Positions 1-16,628 are shown, counted from the first letter of the stretch. The stretch is DNA of 64,000 nt from Fasciolopsis buskii (GCA_008360955.1 LUCM01010003.1:118493-182492); one strand, 5' to 3'. The notes: a model not told the origin generated them from the letters alone. Made by a program: numbers and translations.

Positions 1-3000
1 AAGTAGGATAATTGGGCCGTGGCAAGAATGACCTTCACCTTTCAACAGTCACACACATATTTTGCCACATTTCTATGCACGTCGTCCTGTCGGGAATGTC
101 CTACTTTGTTTCCACATTTCCCCTTACGCGATGGGCCAGCTCTACCCCTCAGGTTTGCAGTTTCGTCCCTAATGCTTTTTCTGCCTTAGGCCAATCCAAT
201 ATCTCTGGCCTGCCCGAGAAGTGCCACTGCCGACTAAATGTTATTTATTGAGCCCCTTTTTCGAAATTCCCGTAATGGATACAGTGTTTATCGGGAAACA
301 TAAACCCAATGTTTTATCGCTTTTTGTTGGAGATTTTGATGAGTTGCCAAGGTCAATATGAATAAAAGCATTTGCAACAAAGGAAACCCACAATCTGTAT
401 ATATTTTGACTCTATTTGTCTTAGTTGCTACCCACTAAGGCTCGTCAACTGGGGCTTCTTCAAAACTGTCCTTCCTCCTAACTACTCAAGATCCGTCCGA
501 TCTCAAAATCGATTAAAATCAATTATTTTTGCTGGATTGCCCCTGAGATTTCCGTTGAAGTGAATTCATTATAAAATGGATGCTGGAAATCATGTTGGAG
601 AGCATTTCCTTAAGCCCTCACCCTTACTTTCCCTACGTATCAACACAGGAAATTTTGCCGGAACCCTTAAGTACTCCCCGAGGAAACCCTCTTCCTGCTT
701 CTCTTCCTCGGAGAAATTCACAGGGACCACGTTATTCCACCCAGCTGGCACAAAATAAGCTACCGGGAACCACCGCACATTCGTTCTTCGGACTCTTTGG
801 CCAAGTTCCATCGAGAAATAAATGGATTTCCCACGCTCCACACAGCCATTGAATTTGAAAATATTTGTCTTTCTTGTGAAAACGCGTGCGAATAGAATCA
901 TTAATTGCACAAGTTATTATCTATGTGCACCGGTGCACCCAGGGCAGACGCACACATTCATGAACCTTTATCTCCTGACTAATAACTTCAAGATATTTCA
1001 TTCTTCGAACAATGTACTTCGCGGCCTAGCCGCTGATTTATCGCCCATTAACCAGTAATAAGGTACTGCCCGAGGCACTGTGCAAGCTGCTTCACTGAAA
1101 TTGCATGTCTTAAATCTTTTCTTCATGAGGATATATTATGCATTTCCAATAAACCATTCCTCGGGCTCTCCCTCCTCTCTTCGGTACTCTTCTTCAGCAG
1201 AAGCGGATGATCAAGAACCAATCGGCCCAAGTTTGGTCGTTGGCAGCCGGACGGATTCTGGTTGCCGCAGTGCCCATAAAAGTTTACAAGCGAACCTGGA
1301 GCAAATATTCGTATTCGGATTACTGTTTAAAAACTTAGTCATTGATTTTGACTGTGCAGAACCTGACCGGATCTATAACACCGTGTACTGCGTATCCCGT
1401 TCCGGAAGCTCCTCGAATAAGCCTGTTGACCCCTAATTTACCTCCTCTTTAATCCACTCGTTGCGGAACTTGGTGGAATCCGCCAATTAAGCTGGCGAAT
1501 GTCGGGTCGACAGCTCGGCCGTAGTGATACGCGACTGTGGCTGGGACGGTAGATAAAGAATTCTCCGTTTGTTTTTGAAAGCGCTTTTTATGCTGGGCTG
1601 CCAACCAACGGTCAGCCGCGGCTTCTATCTGCATGATGAGTATTGAACTCATAATCTTGCCAAACACGTGTGCCTCAAATCTGTTACAATTCTCCCGCTT
1701 CTTCTTTGAGTTCGCTTTGGCCAATTTTGCAAACTTAACTAATAAATCAAGAATCCGTTAACATCAGAGATCTTTGGACGTTCCGTACACTACTCAACTT
1801 TGCATGCTTGTCTCCTGATTTCATTCCTTATTATTTGTTTACGTCAAGACACTGCCTCTACTCAGTCTTGTTTTGCTCCTTCCAGTAGAAGTGCCTTTTT
1901 ATCCAACCCCCTGGTGAGTCGCTTCTCCTGGCTGAAATGTGCGCAGTCATACCTACTTTTAAAGAGCTCCTTTGCATCCACTATTTGTGTATAAATGTAT
2001 ATTATCTGTCCATCGCTGTCTTCCCTGCCAGTCACGTGCCAAACATCAATCCAGCATGTCACACTCCTCGTGTTTTTTCACATAGAGATTCCATTTAGTG
2101 CTTTGCTCGTCAAACCATACACGCACTGCTTTTGGTCTGACTTTCTGGCAGTTCTTTGTGCCTTTTAGTCTCAATTTGTTCACTGAGTCATATCTACTCC
2201 GCAGTCATTCCCATCAGTATTACTATTACTGAGGGAGTAGATCCTCTGTTGCCGTTTACAAACCACCCCGAAGTGCGATGTCCATTTATTGCAGTCCAGA
2301 GCATTTTGTTGAACCTCCCGGAAATCACAATCTGAAACGAGATGCACAAAGGAAGAAATCGATGTGAGCAAAAGCCCGATGGCAGTATTGACAGGAATGA
2401 ACATCGAAGCGGTCAAATCTAGGATTTTCTCGTCGCCTGTATGAAGCGTCCTAGAGTATCTACGTTAAAACGGACAGCCGTATGGTATCACGGAATAAAT
2501 GCAATAGGTGAACTGCAAAGAGACTCAGCAAATTATTTTATCCACAGTCTCCATCTCATATCCAGATATGTCCACAGTGGTCACAGTTGTCTCGGCTGAT
2601 GTCAGGGATAGTAAAATCACCGACCGCGGTGACTGCCTCCGTAGATCCGAGTACCGGGTTGTGGCCGTGAGCGAAGTGCCCTGGATTACTGCTTTTGTAC
2701 GGTGAACATAGTACCCGACGGTCGTTTGTTATGATGGCCAAGCAGCGATTTCTCAATGATTCGTACCCCCGGGCAATCTGCAGAGCTTCTTTGCCCCGCA
2801 CAGGATTCTGTTTATGTAAAATCACCACCAGTCCGGGATATCAAAATCCAACACATCTGCTGCATATTACCGCCCCCGGAAGCTTTCCGGCAAGAAAAAA
2901 CGAATGTGTCAGCGGCCAAGCTTTGGAGGATAAGGGCAAAAACGTCGAGGGTCTGGCCCGATTTTCGGATTCTCCTTTGGTAAGTGGACTTGGAGTCGCA

Positions 3001-5750
3001 CGGGATCAAAGGTTTTGGGGAGAACGCTCGAATGCACCAAACATTTCATCTGGCATATAGTCATCTGCGGCGTCCTGTTGTGACATTGCGCGTGCTTTGC
3101 TGCCTAACAGGGAAAGGAGATCAAGTCGCCGTTTGGAAGTCAAGAACTATTGAAGATACTGCTTTCCGTCGGCGGCTCAAAACATTAAGTCGCTACCCAA
3201 GGAAACCTTATTTGAGGGAGTATGCTTAAATTGAGGTGCAAATGGACCCCCTAGAGATGGTTAATGAAAAGGTTACCATAATACACAGCGAAATCGCCTG
3301 AGGATTACAAAGGCCGAATCAAAGGGCAAGGGGGAGTTGACCTCATTGTCGGATTTTTTCCTCTTCTTGTCGATTCTGGAAAAGTCACCGGTTACCAGTA
3401 TCCGAGGTGTTTCGTATGTTTCACAGATAAGCGTAATCGAACGAAAGGAATCCTCACGTGTCGGTCGGATACAAGCTGCACAGGGCTACAAGCAGGCCGT
3501 TGTTTTTTGGTGAAACAATAGCTGTTTGTGCACCACAAGCCATCATGGAGAAAATCCACGAACTCATTCCTGAGCCGAACGTCAAATTACTAACACGGAT
3601 GTTTTGTACTCAATCTGGGCCGAAGTTGATGGAGTAAGAGTAGATGAATGAATAACGAAGCAGAACGATTATGGGGTACCGTGGTTGTCAGTACGTATCC
3701 AGAGTAAGACAGGATAGGACTGACCCGAGTCGACAAAAATTCTGGTATTCCAAGTATGTATTCGGTTCCATGAAAGGCGTGACGGTAGGCGTGTTCTGAC
3801 TGAACAGAAGTTCAAAATGAAAGCTGATCAATGTTGCAAAATGTACACATGGTCACGCACATCCGAGTGTTTATCTGTTTTATCTTTGAGACATAACCAG
3901 ACTAGAAAATGAACAGCCAATGTACATGACATGTGAAGTTTGGGCACTCGAAGGTCTCGCAAAAGTCGCAAACCACGAACGCGTGAGCCATAGGGAAAAA
4001 ATCAATCTGTACTACTGTGAAGCGAAGCGGTGCGAAATGCAAGCTTGCCACCTTCACACGTACGCACATATGCCAAAGCAACAAGATTGCATCCGCTACT
4101 GAAAGCCCTGAGGCATTTGGGGAAAGCGAAAAAAGACTGGCAGCCACCGCGATACGCGACCAGCTAGTACGCAATAATTCGTCCAGTCCTATGGATACGC
4201 GTTTGGTTTGCGGTTCCGTCAGTGTACTGAAAAAAACTAGAAGCAATGATTTGATTTTCAATTCCAACGGTAAGCAAGGTACGGTGGGCTTTCCGTGTTT
4301 CAGTAGGTCCGAAATGAGCCCGTGGAGCTTCGCATAACTGATATCGGACAACACGGGCTGGCAATCAAACGCAGGGTTCAAAATTCAAAACGCCCGTGAA
4401 ACTGGTGTGTCATTCGAACGTGTCGCGGCGGTAAGTGTCCAAGAAACACAGAACTGGAAATGGCAGCCGCAATATGCATGACCAACGGTACATATTAGAG
4501 GGTAAGCCGTTTTTAAGAATCACGAAGGCATATCATGATAATTAAGACGGGTCGAGGACTAAGGAAATTGTATGATTCAAAGGAGAAATTGGGGAATGAT
4601 GTGGTGGTTTACAGCCAGTCACATGGCTGGATAACCTTTCTGGAATCTCTGACCGTTGCCATTTTTCAGGATATTACTCCAATGTCATGTATGCTAGTAA
4701 CTTTCGAAGAAAGGGCAAAAATAGGAGGTAATGTGATAGAAACTTGGGGAGTCCTGGGGTCGGGAAAGGCCTAGAAGGAATAGAAGTGAACAGTGGTGGT
4801 CAAATGGCCCGACATAAACAAACAAACGTCCACAAGATGTGGGTTTGTTGAGGCAAAAACCAATCCCGATATGACTGGTAGACCCAATGGAACAGTTCGA
4901 TTTTTAAAAAACAGCACATAAAGTAAAGCACACTAGAGCGAAATGCTGGATAAAACCCTAGTGGTCACACGCAAGCATGAACAGACAGTTTACTCGAAGC
5001 AGTATGCACATCCAGAACGGTATGAGCGGATGATAGAACAAACATAGTGAACAAGGTGGAGTTCAAGGGTAAAAATCGATAGAAAAAGCAATGCACCATT
5101 GTTGCAATGCGAGGTAAACAATGATCCTTTTTCCTGTTTCATGGAGGATACGGAGACAAAGTCAAGAACAAAAGAATGTGGACAGATGCATGTGAATTAC
5201 GGAAGATGGTCATGAACCAAACAAAATTTGTAAAAATCGGCAGTCTGACAACTGCATATGGCTAGACCGATGAGTTGGCCGAGTTGTGTCCGTGAGAAAC
5301 TATTTCAGTAACTCACAGAACTAAAGGAAAATGGATGTGAACAAACATGAGCATGCCAATGATGAACGAATAGTGGAGCGTTTTGACAAGGTAAATCGAA
5401 AAAGAACAGCTACTATATTGCTCGAGTCAAACAAACATTGAAGCATAAAGCTAAAACAACTGAGTGCAGCGAGGGAGAGTATGTTAAAGGTACCCAAATG
5501 TATCGTATACGAATGTAGGACACAAGTGTTAATTTGCCTAGAGAGGAGACGGTAATAGAGATAAACTAAGAAAAAACTGACGAAGTATCCAGTGACACTG
5601 CAGACAGCTAGTTTCAGCGAGTAAAGGTGTGAGTCCCGAATGAATAAGCAATGACCGAGACACGGTAAGTCTGCTATCAACGTAGCAGCTAGTAGTATCA
5701 GCTGTAAATTAGTTCAACTGGGCGCAACCGTGGGCCACCCATAACCGACA
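1..5750. other. No gene recognised; decayed or unique sequence
   Basis: No exon chain, RNA gene or recognisable mobile-element domain was found on either strand. A few open stretches exist, notably minus strand 1724-1449, 910-590 and 4381-3902. They lack a motif I can name and have no convincing splice flanks. The minus 1724-1449 stretch is rich in Lys/Arg at its start and looks more coding-like than its neighbours, so it may be part of an old repeat. Its identity is open. Confidence 0.4.
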
Positions 5751-5761
5751 CCGTTGTCTAA

Positions 5762-8130
<2,369 letters not shown>

Positions 8131-8589
8131 AAAAACTGAGACCACGCTTAGGTTTCCCAAACTACTCTTCCTCAAGTTTCTTCGGATTTTGTTGAGACCA
8201 GGTTTTTGTTCATTATAAGACTTTCTATATGGTTTGCAGCAGAAGTTATCTTGTTTGGCGAAATCGTTTCCTTGCACCGAGGGGGGGTACCAAACAATCC
8301 CGCATTTTTGAATTCCCAAAAAGACCCCAGCGGTTAAACACAGAATATCCGTTTAGAATATTCACCAGCATCGGTGCCGGAATAGCTTCCAAAACAAGGT
8401 CCACCGCGCTTGGTTCCAGCATTTGGAAGGGATCCAAATTTTTCCAGCAATTGATGATTACTAGCGTAGAAATAAGGCGGATCCGCAATTTGCGGCGACG
8501 GCTCACCTAGAATGAGACAGCCAAAAGTTGTTTCTAAATTGCCATGGTTGGGGAAAACGGCTAGCAGCAGACGCCATGTCATTAATCAT

Positions 8590-10750
8590 CTCACCGCTGC
8601 AATCATCCGTTCCCGGTTCATTTTGTTTCATTCTTTAACCTATTCGTGTTGTAATTCTACATGCATACATCTTTGGCTCGGCACCGTCTTGGAAGGATGA
8701 TAGTATTACCTTTGCTTTTAATTTCCCGGAAAATTCCTTTTGCGGTTTAACATTCATCCTCGGCATTTCCTGCTTATGTACTGTAGGTTGAATCTTATAA
8801 ATAACCTGTGCCGCCGGCTAATTTCCTCCCATGTCAGTCTCCCTGCAGTCGCACGCTTCGACATGCGTTAATTGAGACATCTTTCAACATACCTACAGCT
8901 AATGCTATGTTCGACAGATGCTGCTTGGTGTGCGCATGTTGGTCATATACCAGGTATAGATCTGTTTAATAATTTTGCACTCCTGTCTATATACATATAT
9001 ACTAACTTCGTCTCACGTCCACTCTCCGATCAGTATTTCACTTTTACTCTATCTTCTTCCAAAGCAAGCAAAACCTGTTCTTTCTATCCGGTGTGCTTCC
9101 TGATCCGCTATATGTATGCTCAATACTATGATTGTTATTTCGCTGCTAGGGTGCCGGTAAAAATTAAGCTGCTATGCAGAACACCTGAACGACGGGATTT
9201 CCGCTCGCCGGACATTGACTGATCAAGAGATAATTCAACTGGCCCTATGACTGAAAAAGAACCTCCAGTTATTTGCGTTATGCATTCCCGGATGAAAATT
9301 GTTGAGGCTTTCTGCTAAGGATCAAATAAATTAAATTGGTCTGGATTTCTCCATGAATGCTATCAAGTTAATCTGGTTAAGTACCTGGCTTCAACCTCCG
9401 AAATCGACGGTCCAATTTATGGTATCGGTTTATTTGTCGCATGGCCATCCGCTCCACCAGAGAGATCTCCGAATCATCCAAAGACACGAATTTCGCTTTT
9501 TGAGCGTCTCTTTGTCATAAACTAAAATTCTTGTGTTAAAGACTCTCGGTAGACGCTATTATTGCGAACGTTGAGAAACTCATCCCAAGTGCAAGCAGTC
9601 AGTTTGCCCTGAAAGCAGAAACCGAAGAAACAGAATGCAATTTCTCCAGGGTCTAAATGGCATTTCTTAAATGCAGGATGTCAAAAGTTCTTCGAAAACC
9701 AGTCGAAATGCTGGAGAATGAGGGAGAAAATTTTCGGAACATCTTTACTAAGTGCAAAACCAAAGAACTTGGGTAAAGCCTGGATATGCCGCATATCGCC
9801 TTCAATCACTTTTGGTCAAAATGCATGCAATGCATACATTTAGTGCACGCAATCCCTAGGGGCTGAACGCCCACGGTGATGTATCTTGATGATCTCACTG
9901 TTCACTGCATAACGTAATTCACTCAAGATAAGATAAAGTTCACAAATTATGAATCCTTTCAGCCCGTCACTGGTGACCGCGCTACGCACGTTTTACACCT
10001 TAACAACCAAACTCCACCAATTTTTCGATTCTCCGAATTCGGCTTCCTCCAGCTGCTGCAGCCTAAACTAATGATGCTACATAGGCTGGGGATTAATTTG
10101 CTTCAGAAACTTAAATGAGACTACAGAAATGGTAATAGATTTCTGTCGTCACTTCCCTCAGCTAGCCGGTGTTGCAATATCTGCGGGTGTTGAAAGAAAG
10201 CAGCTACATTACCAGTTTCAAAGGAGGGCATTGTACAACTCTTCCCAAGTTCTGGTCGTTGGTCACATTATCCGTCCTGAGTAATGCGTTTGAATGGACT
10301 GTTAAGAATTCGTTTCTCTTAATTCGATTTGTTTATGTTCTATCCCATTCTCCATTAGGCTTTCTTCCTGGTAGACACTAAATTGGCAATGTTCAAATTA
10401 CATGGAGAGCCCAAAATGATCGCGCGGATGGCCGGTTCCTTGAGCTTGTGTACGTTTTATCCCGTGGACACGTCTAAAATTTTAACGAAGAGAGCATTGT
10501 ACTGCAAGCAGCGCTCGGGTCTTATGAGAACTGAACCTTTACGGTGAGGTGAGAGACATCAGTAAAAATCGGAGCGAGTGTGAGCACAAAGCTAGCGCCT
10601 CTTCTATTTCAATAGATACAAGAGAAGTTTATCTACCGAACCCAGTTATCATTGCGTGTCCGAACACGATGTCCCATTCCAGAAGAAAAACTCGCAGCCT
10701 GTGAGTCACGCAGCTAGAGAATTGAATTGGTTAGCTTCTAGCACGACGCA
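8590..10750. other. Intergenic, nothing recognised
   Basis: Only short open frames with no motif are present. There are no convincing exons, repeats with visible ends or RNA genes. Confidence 0.4.
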
Positions 10751-10754
10751 GAGA

Positions 10755-11182
10755 TTGAAGTTCATTGTTTTAGTACACTAATTTTCAGTTCAATTCACTT
10801 CATTTTTCATAAGGAAAGTTTTAGTACGCACCATTCAAGGGTCCAAAATTCTCTCAGTGGTATGCACCGCAGTTTGGCACCCGCATTTTCCACATTGAGT
10901 TCAAATGAGCTAGCTGAAATAAACAGAATACAGAAAACCCTATCGTATCCTGGTGGTGAAGAATATTTCGTGTCACAAGCGTTTATAGTTCAAACGAAGA
11001 ATGTGTAAAGAACAATCGAAACCCTACCACCGCTTCACTCTTTACTGCCTCACATCGCGACTCACCACATCCCAGTCCCGATCAAACGTCTGCTTAAACG
11101 GAAGTACTCACCGCATGGTTATCATGTCCCCAGCCAGTCGGTTCTATATATTTGAGGCGCCATTACTATAAAAGTGCGACCT
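10755..11182 (+). repeat. Left arm of a perfect 428-bp inverted repeat
   Basis: Read as reverse complement, this segment matches 13452-13879 base for base by eye, with no mismatch or gap over 428 bp. Identity stops abruptly at both ends: outside the outer end TTGAAG and the inner end CGACCT the flanks differ. The arm contains a TATAAAAG-like sequence near its inner end and, on the opposite strand, a CAAATATATAG stretch. Either could be a promoter if the arm is a terminal repeat. The ends are not the TG...CA expected of an LTR. Confidence 0.9.
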
Positions 11183-11739
11183 AACTAACTGTCCACACCG
11201 TGTTATTGCAAGCTTCATTCTGGCCTTGTGCCCTAGAGTCTGAAAATGCCAAGCTAAGTCTTGACAAGCCATTTATAGCCTTTACATTCTCCGCTATTTC
11301 ACACTGGTACATTGCGCAACGCGACGATGCCCAAGTCGCAGAAGAGATTATGATGACTCTCTACCTTTCACCCACACAATTATCGTGGCTAACCTCTTCA
11401 CCGGTTCAAGTCAGTCGGCGTCTTTTTTCAAAGAAGAGACCATCTCTGAGCACATTATTCTAGGTGGTGCTCTATTGTGGCCTTGCACAGGTGTATGATC
11501 GCCTCACAATTGCAGCATGACAAAGATGAATTAAATCTACGCAGTTCCTCCTTTGGCTTCTGGACTGCCACTACGCACTAATCCGTTCAATTAAAGTGTG
11601 GCATGGTGAATACTCCTGACCCTTTTCACTGCCGAAGCCGTCCACAGTAAACCGCACCTGTTTATGTGAAACGGTGAGGCTTTGAACGGTTCGAAATAAC
11701 AAAAGTCCTTTGCTCTCACTCAGGGATAATCCCTCTTGT

Positions 11740-12120
11740 CAGTCATTATTAGGACTGCTTCTTTGTTGTTGTCAAGGTTTCCTCTTCACGTAGACCGTTC
11801 CCATCGACAAAGTCGGCGAAGAAAGAGCTGGATAATTTCCAGCCCGGTGCTAGTTCACTCATAAGGAGCAGAAACAACAGTGGCCCCAGCTCCCACCCCT
11901 TGTGGAACGTTGTTTGTGGCATGAAGTTTGGCTGAGCACTTTTCCCCTATCCTGACATGGCGTGCCTTTCCGTGGAGAAATGCCTATAGCTACTGGTACA
12001 CCTGCCCCGGCCACCACATTGTTCCAACTTGGTTAGGCGTAGGGTATAATTCGCTAGACCAAACGCCTTGCCGAAGTCAGGTTAACGAACTCCAAACTGC
12101 GTACCCCCCATCCAATATTC
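11740..12120 (-). mobile_element. CR1/jockey-like non-LTR reverse transcriptase remnant
   Basis: Minus-strand translation shows a decayed reverse transcriptase palm. An FGKAF element matches the family's D(F/Y)xKAFD motif. After a degenerate stretch, LGPLLFLL matches the usual (S)VLGPLLFLLYINDL block. FADF stands where the catalytic YADD should be. Stops interrupt the frame. The subclass differs from the longer LINEs elsewhere in this window, whose equivalent block reads SGVRQxCPxSPFLF. It lies wholly inside the loop of the 428-bp inverted repeat. No 3' end or target-site duplication could be defined. Confidence 0.6.
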
Positions 12121-13451
12121 CAGCGACTTTACCCGGGAAGTAATGAGACAAGAACTACTTTGCGTGAAGACGTACTAAGCTGGGTAGGTTAAGGTGCACC
12201 CAGCCGGAGATTGACACATACCAACAGAAATTAAATTCTCAGTCGTATTACATAAATTGCTTATGGGGCTGACTTGCATGAAGTTTTCAGTGGCAGGGGG
12301 CAGGCCTATCAGTTCAATTCAACTCATTTGTCCCTTAAATATTGTGATCTGTGTTTTCGGTCAATTCGCCCCAGTTCAACTTCTGCAGTGCCAAAATTTG
12401 ACCTCCAGCCACGCTACTGTATAGATAGGTTTGCTGCCTGCCGGAATCAACAGCTTTAGTCACCGCGTGCGTCTTTTATTTTCAAGCATTGTCTTGCTCA
12501 CTAAAACCTGTTTCCCTCCACATCAGTGACCCATTGTTGCAGCAGTGAATGTACCGCCGCCCATAGGGTCGTCTAGACTTTTGTTGATGGTTTGCACGGA
12601 ATAGCACTTACCGCCACCAAACCTTAATATCTCCAACTCTTTGTTCCAGTGACGAGGCCTCTTCTGCAAACCCTCGTGTAAAGCATTTACCACATTCGGA
12701 AGACAAGAGAATGTTAAGTTGCATGCGTCCTTTGGCAAGCAAAGGAGGCTAGGCGAATTAGCTCTAGTCGTGGAACTATTACATCAGAGTGCAAAACCGC
12801 TGGCGCGAAGCCAAAGGGAACACCGTTTAGAATACATCCGAAATATTATGCAAAAATGCCTCCTTTAGGATACTAAAGCAAACTTGGGCAAAATTCTCTC
12901 ATTGATTGAATACGGAACACCGAAGTCATTCAGCAGATGCGAGCATTATGCTTCAAGCGCCGAAACAGTAAGATGCCAAAGTATGCATGCAGATAAACCA
13001 CCACACAGAAGTGTGGATTAATTAGAGGGAACTGAATGTGAGTACTTTTGAATAGTCGAGCAAGAGAAAAGAGTGCAAAGAACCCGTGCATCAAAGAACA
13101 CTTGCAAACAAAAATGTGTCACAGGGGTGATAGCAGGAGTCATAACAGATATTAGAGAAAATGATATCCGGAAACAATCAAATTTTCGGGAGAATCAATG
13201 CAACTATCACCTCGCCCCAGTTTGAAGTTATCAAGATTTTGGATGATTTTCCCGATTGCGATCTCACCAAACCTTCGTTCAAGTTGTCTCAAGTGTTAAG
13301 TATCCTGTCTGCGAAGTTGGCTTACGCTTCTAGCATACACCGCACCTTCCACTTGGTAACTCATCGTTGCTTGCTCCTGAACCATCATCGTTGAAGGCCA
13401 CTAAACCTGTTCTGGACATGTCACAAATAAGCACGATGAAGTCTGTTGGTC

Positions 13452-13879
13452 AGGTCGCACTTTTATAGTAATGGCGCCTCAAATATATAGAACCGACTGG
13501 CTGGGGACATGATAACCATGCGGTGAGTACTTCCGTTTAAGCAGACGTTTGATCGGGACTGGGATGTGGTGAGTCGCGATGTGAGGCAGTAAAGAGTGAA
13601 GCGGTGGTAGGGTTTCGATTGTTCTTTACACATTCTTCGTTTGAACTATAAACGCTTGTGACACGAAATATTCTTCACCACCAGGATACGATAGGGTTTT
13701 CTGTATTCTGTTTATTTCAGCTAGCTCATTTGAACTCAATGTGGAAAATGCGGGTGCCAAACTGCGGTGCATACCACTGAGAGAATTTTGGACCCTTGAA
13801 TGGTGCGTACTAAAACTTTCCTTATGAAAAATGAAGTGAATTGAACTGAAAATTAGTGTACTAAAACAATGAACTTCAA
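13452..13879 (-). repeat. Right arm of a perfect 428-bp inverted repeat
   Basis: This is the reverse complement of 10755-11182, identical in length and sequence as far as can be read. The arm runs into a minus-strand open frame (13994-13626) whose C-terminal half lies within the repeat and ends at a stop near 13626. That frame has no motif I recognise. A decayed gypsy pol lies about 1.1 kb further right on the same strand, so the arm might be an element's 3' region, but this is not proven. Confidence 0.9.
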
Positions 13880-14971
13880 GCGCTGCGCTGTTTTGAAAGT
13901 CAGAGGGAAGTGCCTCCAACACACCGATCTGCATGACTGTTTCACATTTCGATCCTTTCTGTCTAGTGCCGATCGAACTGAATTTCCATGACAACGGACA
14001 ACATTTGTTTTAGCGCACCTTATGAATCAATAAATGCGTTCAATAGTTAACCGCAATAACAGTTGCTTTCTTGATTCAAGTGGAAGTTTACGTTTTTATT
14101 CATCCAAATCATCTGATGATCCGCTTTTCAGTATTCATCAAGGGCACATTCTTGTACTCTATTTAGAACTGGAATCGGAAATAGTGGTTACAATCTCTCA
14201 TTTGGAACAGTAAATCATGAATAAGCAAATTCCGGACCAGCGAGTTTAATCAACTTAGTTAACCGGAATTGACTCGTAAAAAACTATTTCTGATCCTCTA
14301 CAAAGTGTAATTAAATGTTATACGGTTATTATTTTGTAAGTCTGCTCCACAAGACGTTATGATATCATGTGATATCAAGGCCTGTCCGTTAGTCTACCTA
14401 TCGGTCTACGTAATGAACCGGCTTCTGATGGTCAGTTTGTGGACTATGCAGCTTACAAATGTAACCATTATCAGTATTTGTTCGCGGAGATAGCACAGTT
14501 ATGCCCCCTATAATATTTTGTTTCTGTCACGGTCTTATAAGACCGTTCAAGGTATCAGATCATCCTCCCTGGATTAATATTTTGGTTATTGTCATCTGAA
14601 ATAAAAGGTGGAAATTTCTTAGTAGCATGTATTTCCTAAACCGGAAAGTCCTTGCTAAATTTTACAAAAGTTTCACGTTTCGAATAAGGATGACTAAGCG
14701 TAGTTCTGGTGTGAATTAGATTATACAGTAACGCGTGGGCAATTAAAGGAATAAACAGAATCGTACTAGGTGTAAACGTTGTCCCGATGTTGTGCAACCC
14801 TACTTTTGCATTTATGTTCTGGGAGCAGCCTAAGCGTCCAAACCCTTGTTTACTTAGTGGACACTTAACGAATTCCCATGGAACTCTCAGGATGCTCTCA
14901 GGGGACGTGCTTGCTGATTGTGGTAGCATAAGTTACAGAACACAGGATAATTCGCAAAATATCCTCTAAGT

Positions 14972-16100
14972 TTATGTTACGTAGTGCGCATTTCGTAAAG
15001 CATGAATGTCTGTGGAAGGAGAATTTATTGATTTATTAAAAACTTTACACTGACGACCTGTGGCTGGATAAACGAGACCTGGTTCAGGATAATAATAAGA
15101 CTGATAATGCCCACCTGGTTCCTGAATTTTATTTTGTTCCAGAACTGCAAAAATACCTGTTGCAGAATCATCAGAAATTATGACAAAGCGATCTTCCGGT
15201 GGAAAAAGATTTAAGAACAATTCCGGCTGAAGAAAAGGTAGGCGATCCCGCAGTGTCTTTCCATGAAATGAGGGCCATGAATTACTTTTTGGAAGGAGTG
15301 TCAGACGAAAACTTGGTTTCTGCAAGAAGTTTAGTATAGGTCGAGAATAATACTGGAGAGTACTTAAATGGAACAAACGGCATGAACGTATTGAAAGAGG
15401 AGAAATCAGCTCAAGCTGAGAGCCGCTTGGCGTCCGGTGAAATTCTAGCAGCGCTGATTTTATATCCAAGGCTGAAAAACTGGTCAACATTAAACTTTGT
15501 GTTGACCATCATCCTGCTTAGACTCAGCAGCGTAAAGATGAGCAGTGATAGAACTGGGGGACAGCTGCAAAACTGCAGGGAACGCATTCAGACCAAAAGG
15601 TAGTGAAGTATTTGTGACTGTCAACAATTGTGATGCACATTGAAGCGAAATTTATGAATAAACATTTTCCAGACCCATCTTCGAAGACGCCTTTGAGCCG
15701 GGCGATCGACAGAGAATTTCTCCGGATATTCAGTGACACGTTTTCGCTACAATGCCTTCTTATTCAGAGTTTGCCGGTAGTTGCCACAGATTTGTGGAGT
15801 TTTGTTGTCGCCTTCAGAGGAATTAACACAGGCGTAGGCCGATTTGGCAATTTAACAGTCATAATCAACCCCATTTTGCACAAGATTTTTATGGTATGGT
15901 AAACTGGTTTGGGTATACGTGATGGTTAAGTGCACCTCTTGATCACCAGAAACTTCCAGTTTGGCGGGCATCATTCAATCCATCATTAAGTTTTGATTGT
16001 TTGATAAAACGCTTGCGAAGGTCAGATTCATTCTGTCGAACTGTAGTCAAGAAAGCGGTGGCACATAATTTGCGAAGAATATCCAGTCCAAGTGCAAACA
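14972..16100 (-). mobile_element. Decayed Ty3/gypsy LTR retrotransposon pol (RT-RNase H)
   Basis: Minus-strand frames, with shifts between them, give the ordered landmarks of a gypsy polymerase. A degraded N-terminal RT with LRLC-like and CGNYRQ-like segments lies near 15850-15780. The palm region follows at 15740-15600. Then come an SLGYKISAxxISPDxKRL segment (the FLGYxIS block, near 15480), a QYYSRPILNF segment (family YYSRFIPNF, near 15370), and the RNase H start ISDDSATGIFAVLEQ (family TDASxxGIGAVLEQ, near 15190-15140). Several stops and frameshifts make it non-functional. Gag, protease and integrase were not confidently located. Coding-like minus frames at 14929-14636 may be remnants of the 3' part. 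Paired LTRs were not found. Confidence 0.75.
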
Positions 16101-16628
16101 GGCCCTAATCTGAAACCAGAGACTCACAGTCAACTGGTGAAGAATCAGACATGCAAATAGAAGTTAAGCGGGATTCACGAGTGGGCAAAGGGTGGCTCGT
16201 AGTGCTGCCTGTATCACCAATGCTTGAGTAAGAAATGCCATTCGTGGTAGACAACGTCTCCATCGGTGGAGGTGACTTACTACATAAAACGGGCGAAGCG
16301 AATGTAGAAAATTCATCGTTATTGGAATCTTAGTTTGAGCGCAAGTCAACAGTCATTTGGTAAATTGCACGCGAATGACAAACGCGTTTTACGTGTCCGA
16401 TATTATCACAGACAACATTTTAACCGTTGGTGTGCTCCCGAAAATTGAGCATGCAACTACCCACGTGAAGTACACATATAGCTTGAATTTTGAGAAATTA
16501 CCAATATCCTTGCTTTATTAGGATTCTCCCGATAACTGCTTGAAGTTTCGGTTGTTTGATGAGTTTTAATTTGGATATGCCGTTTGGATTTGGAAGAATT
16601 GAACGAGATCTGATCAACCGCTAAAGTT

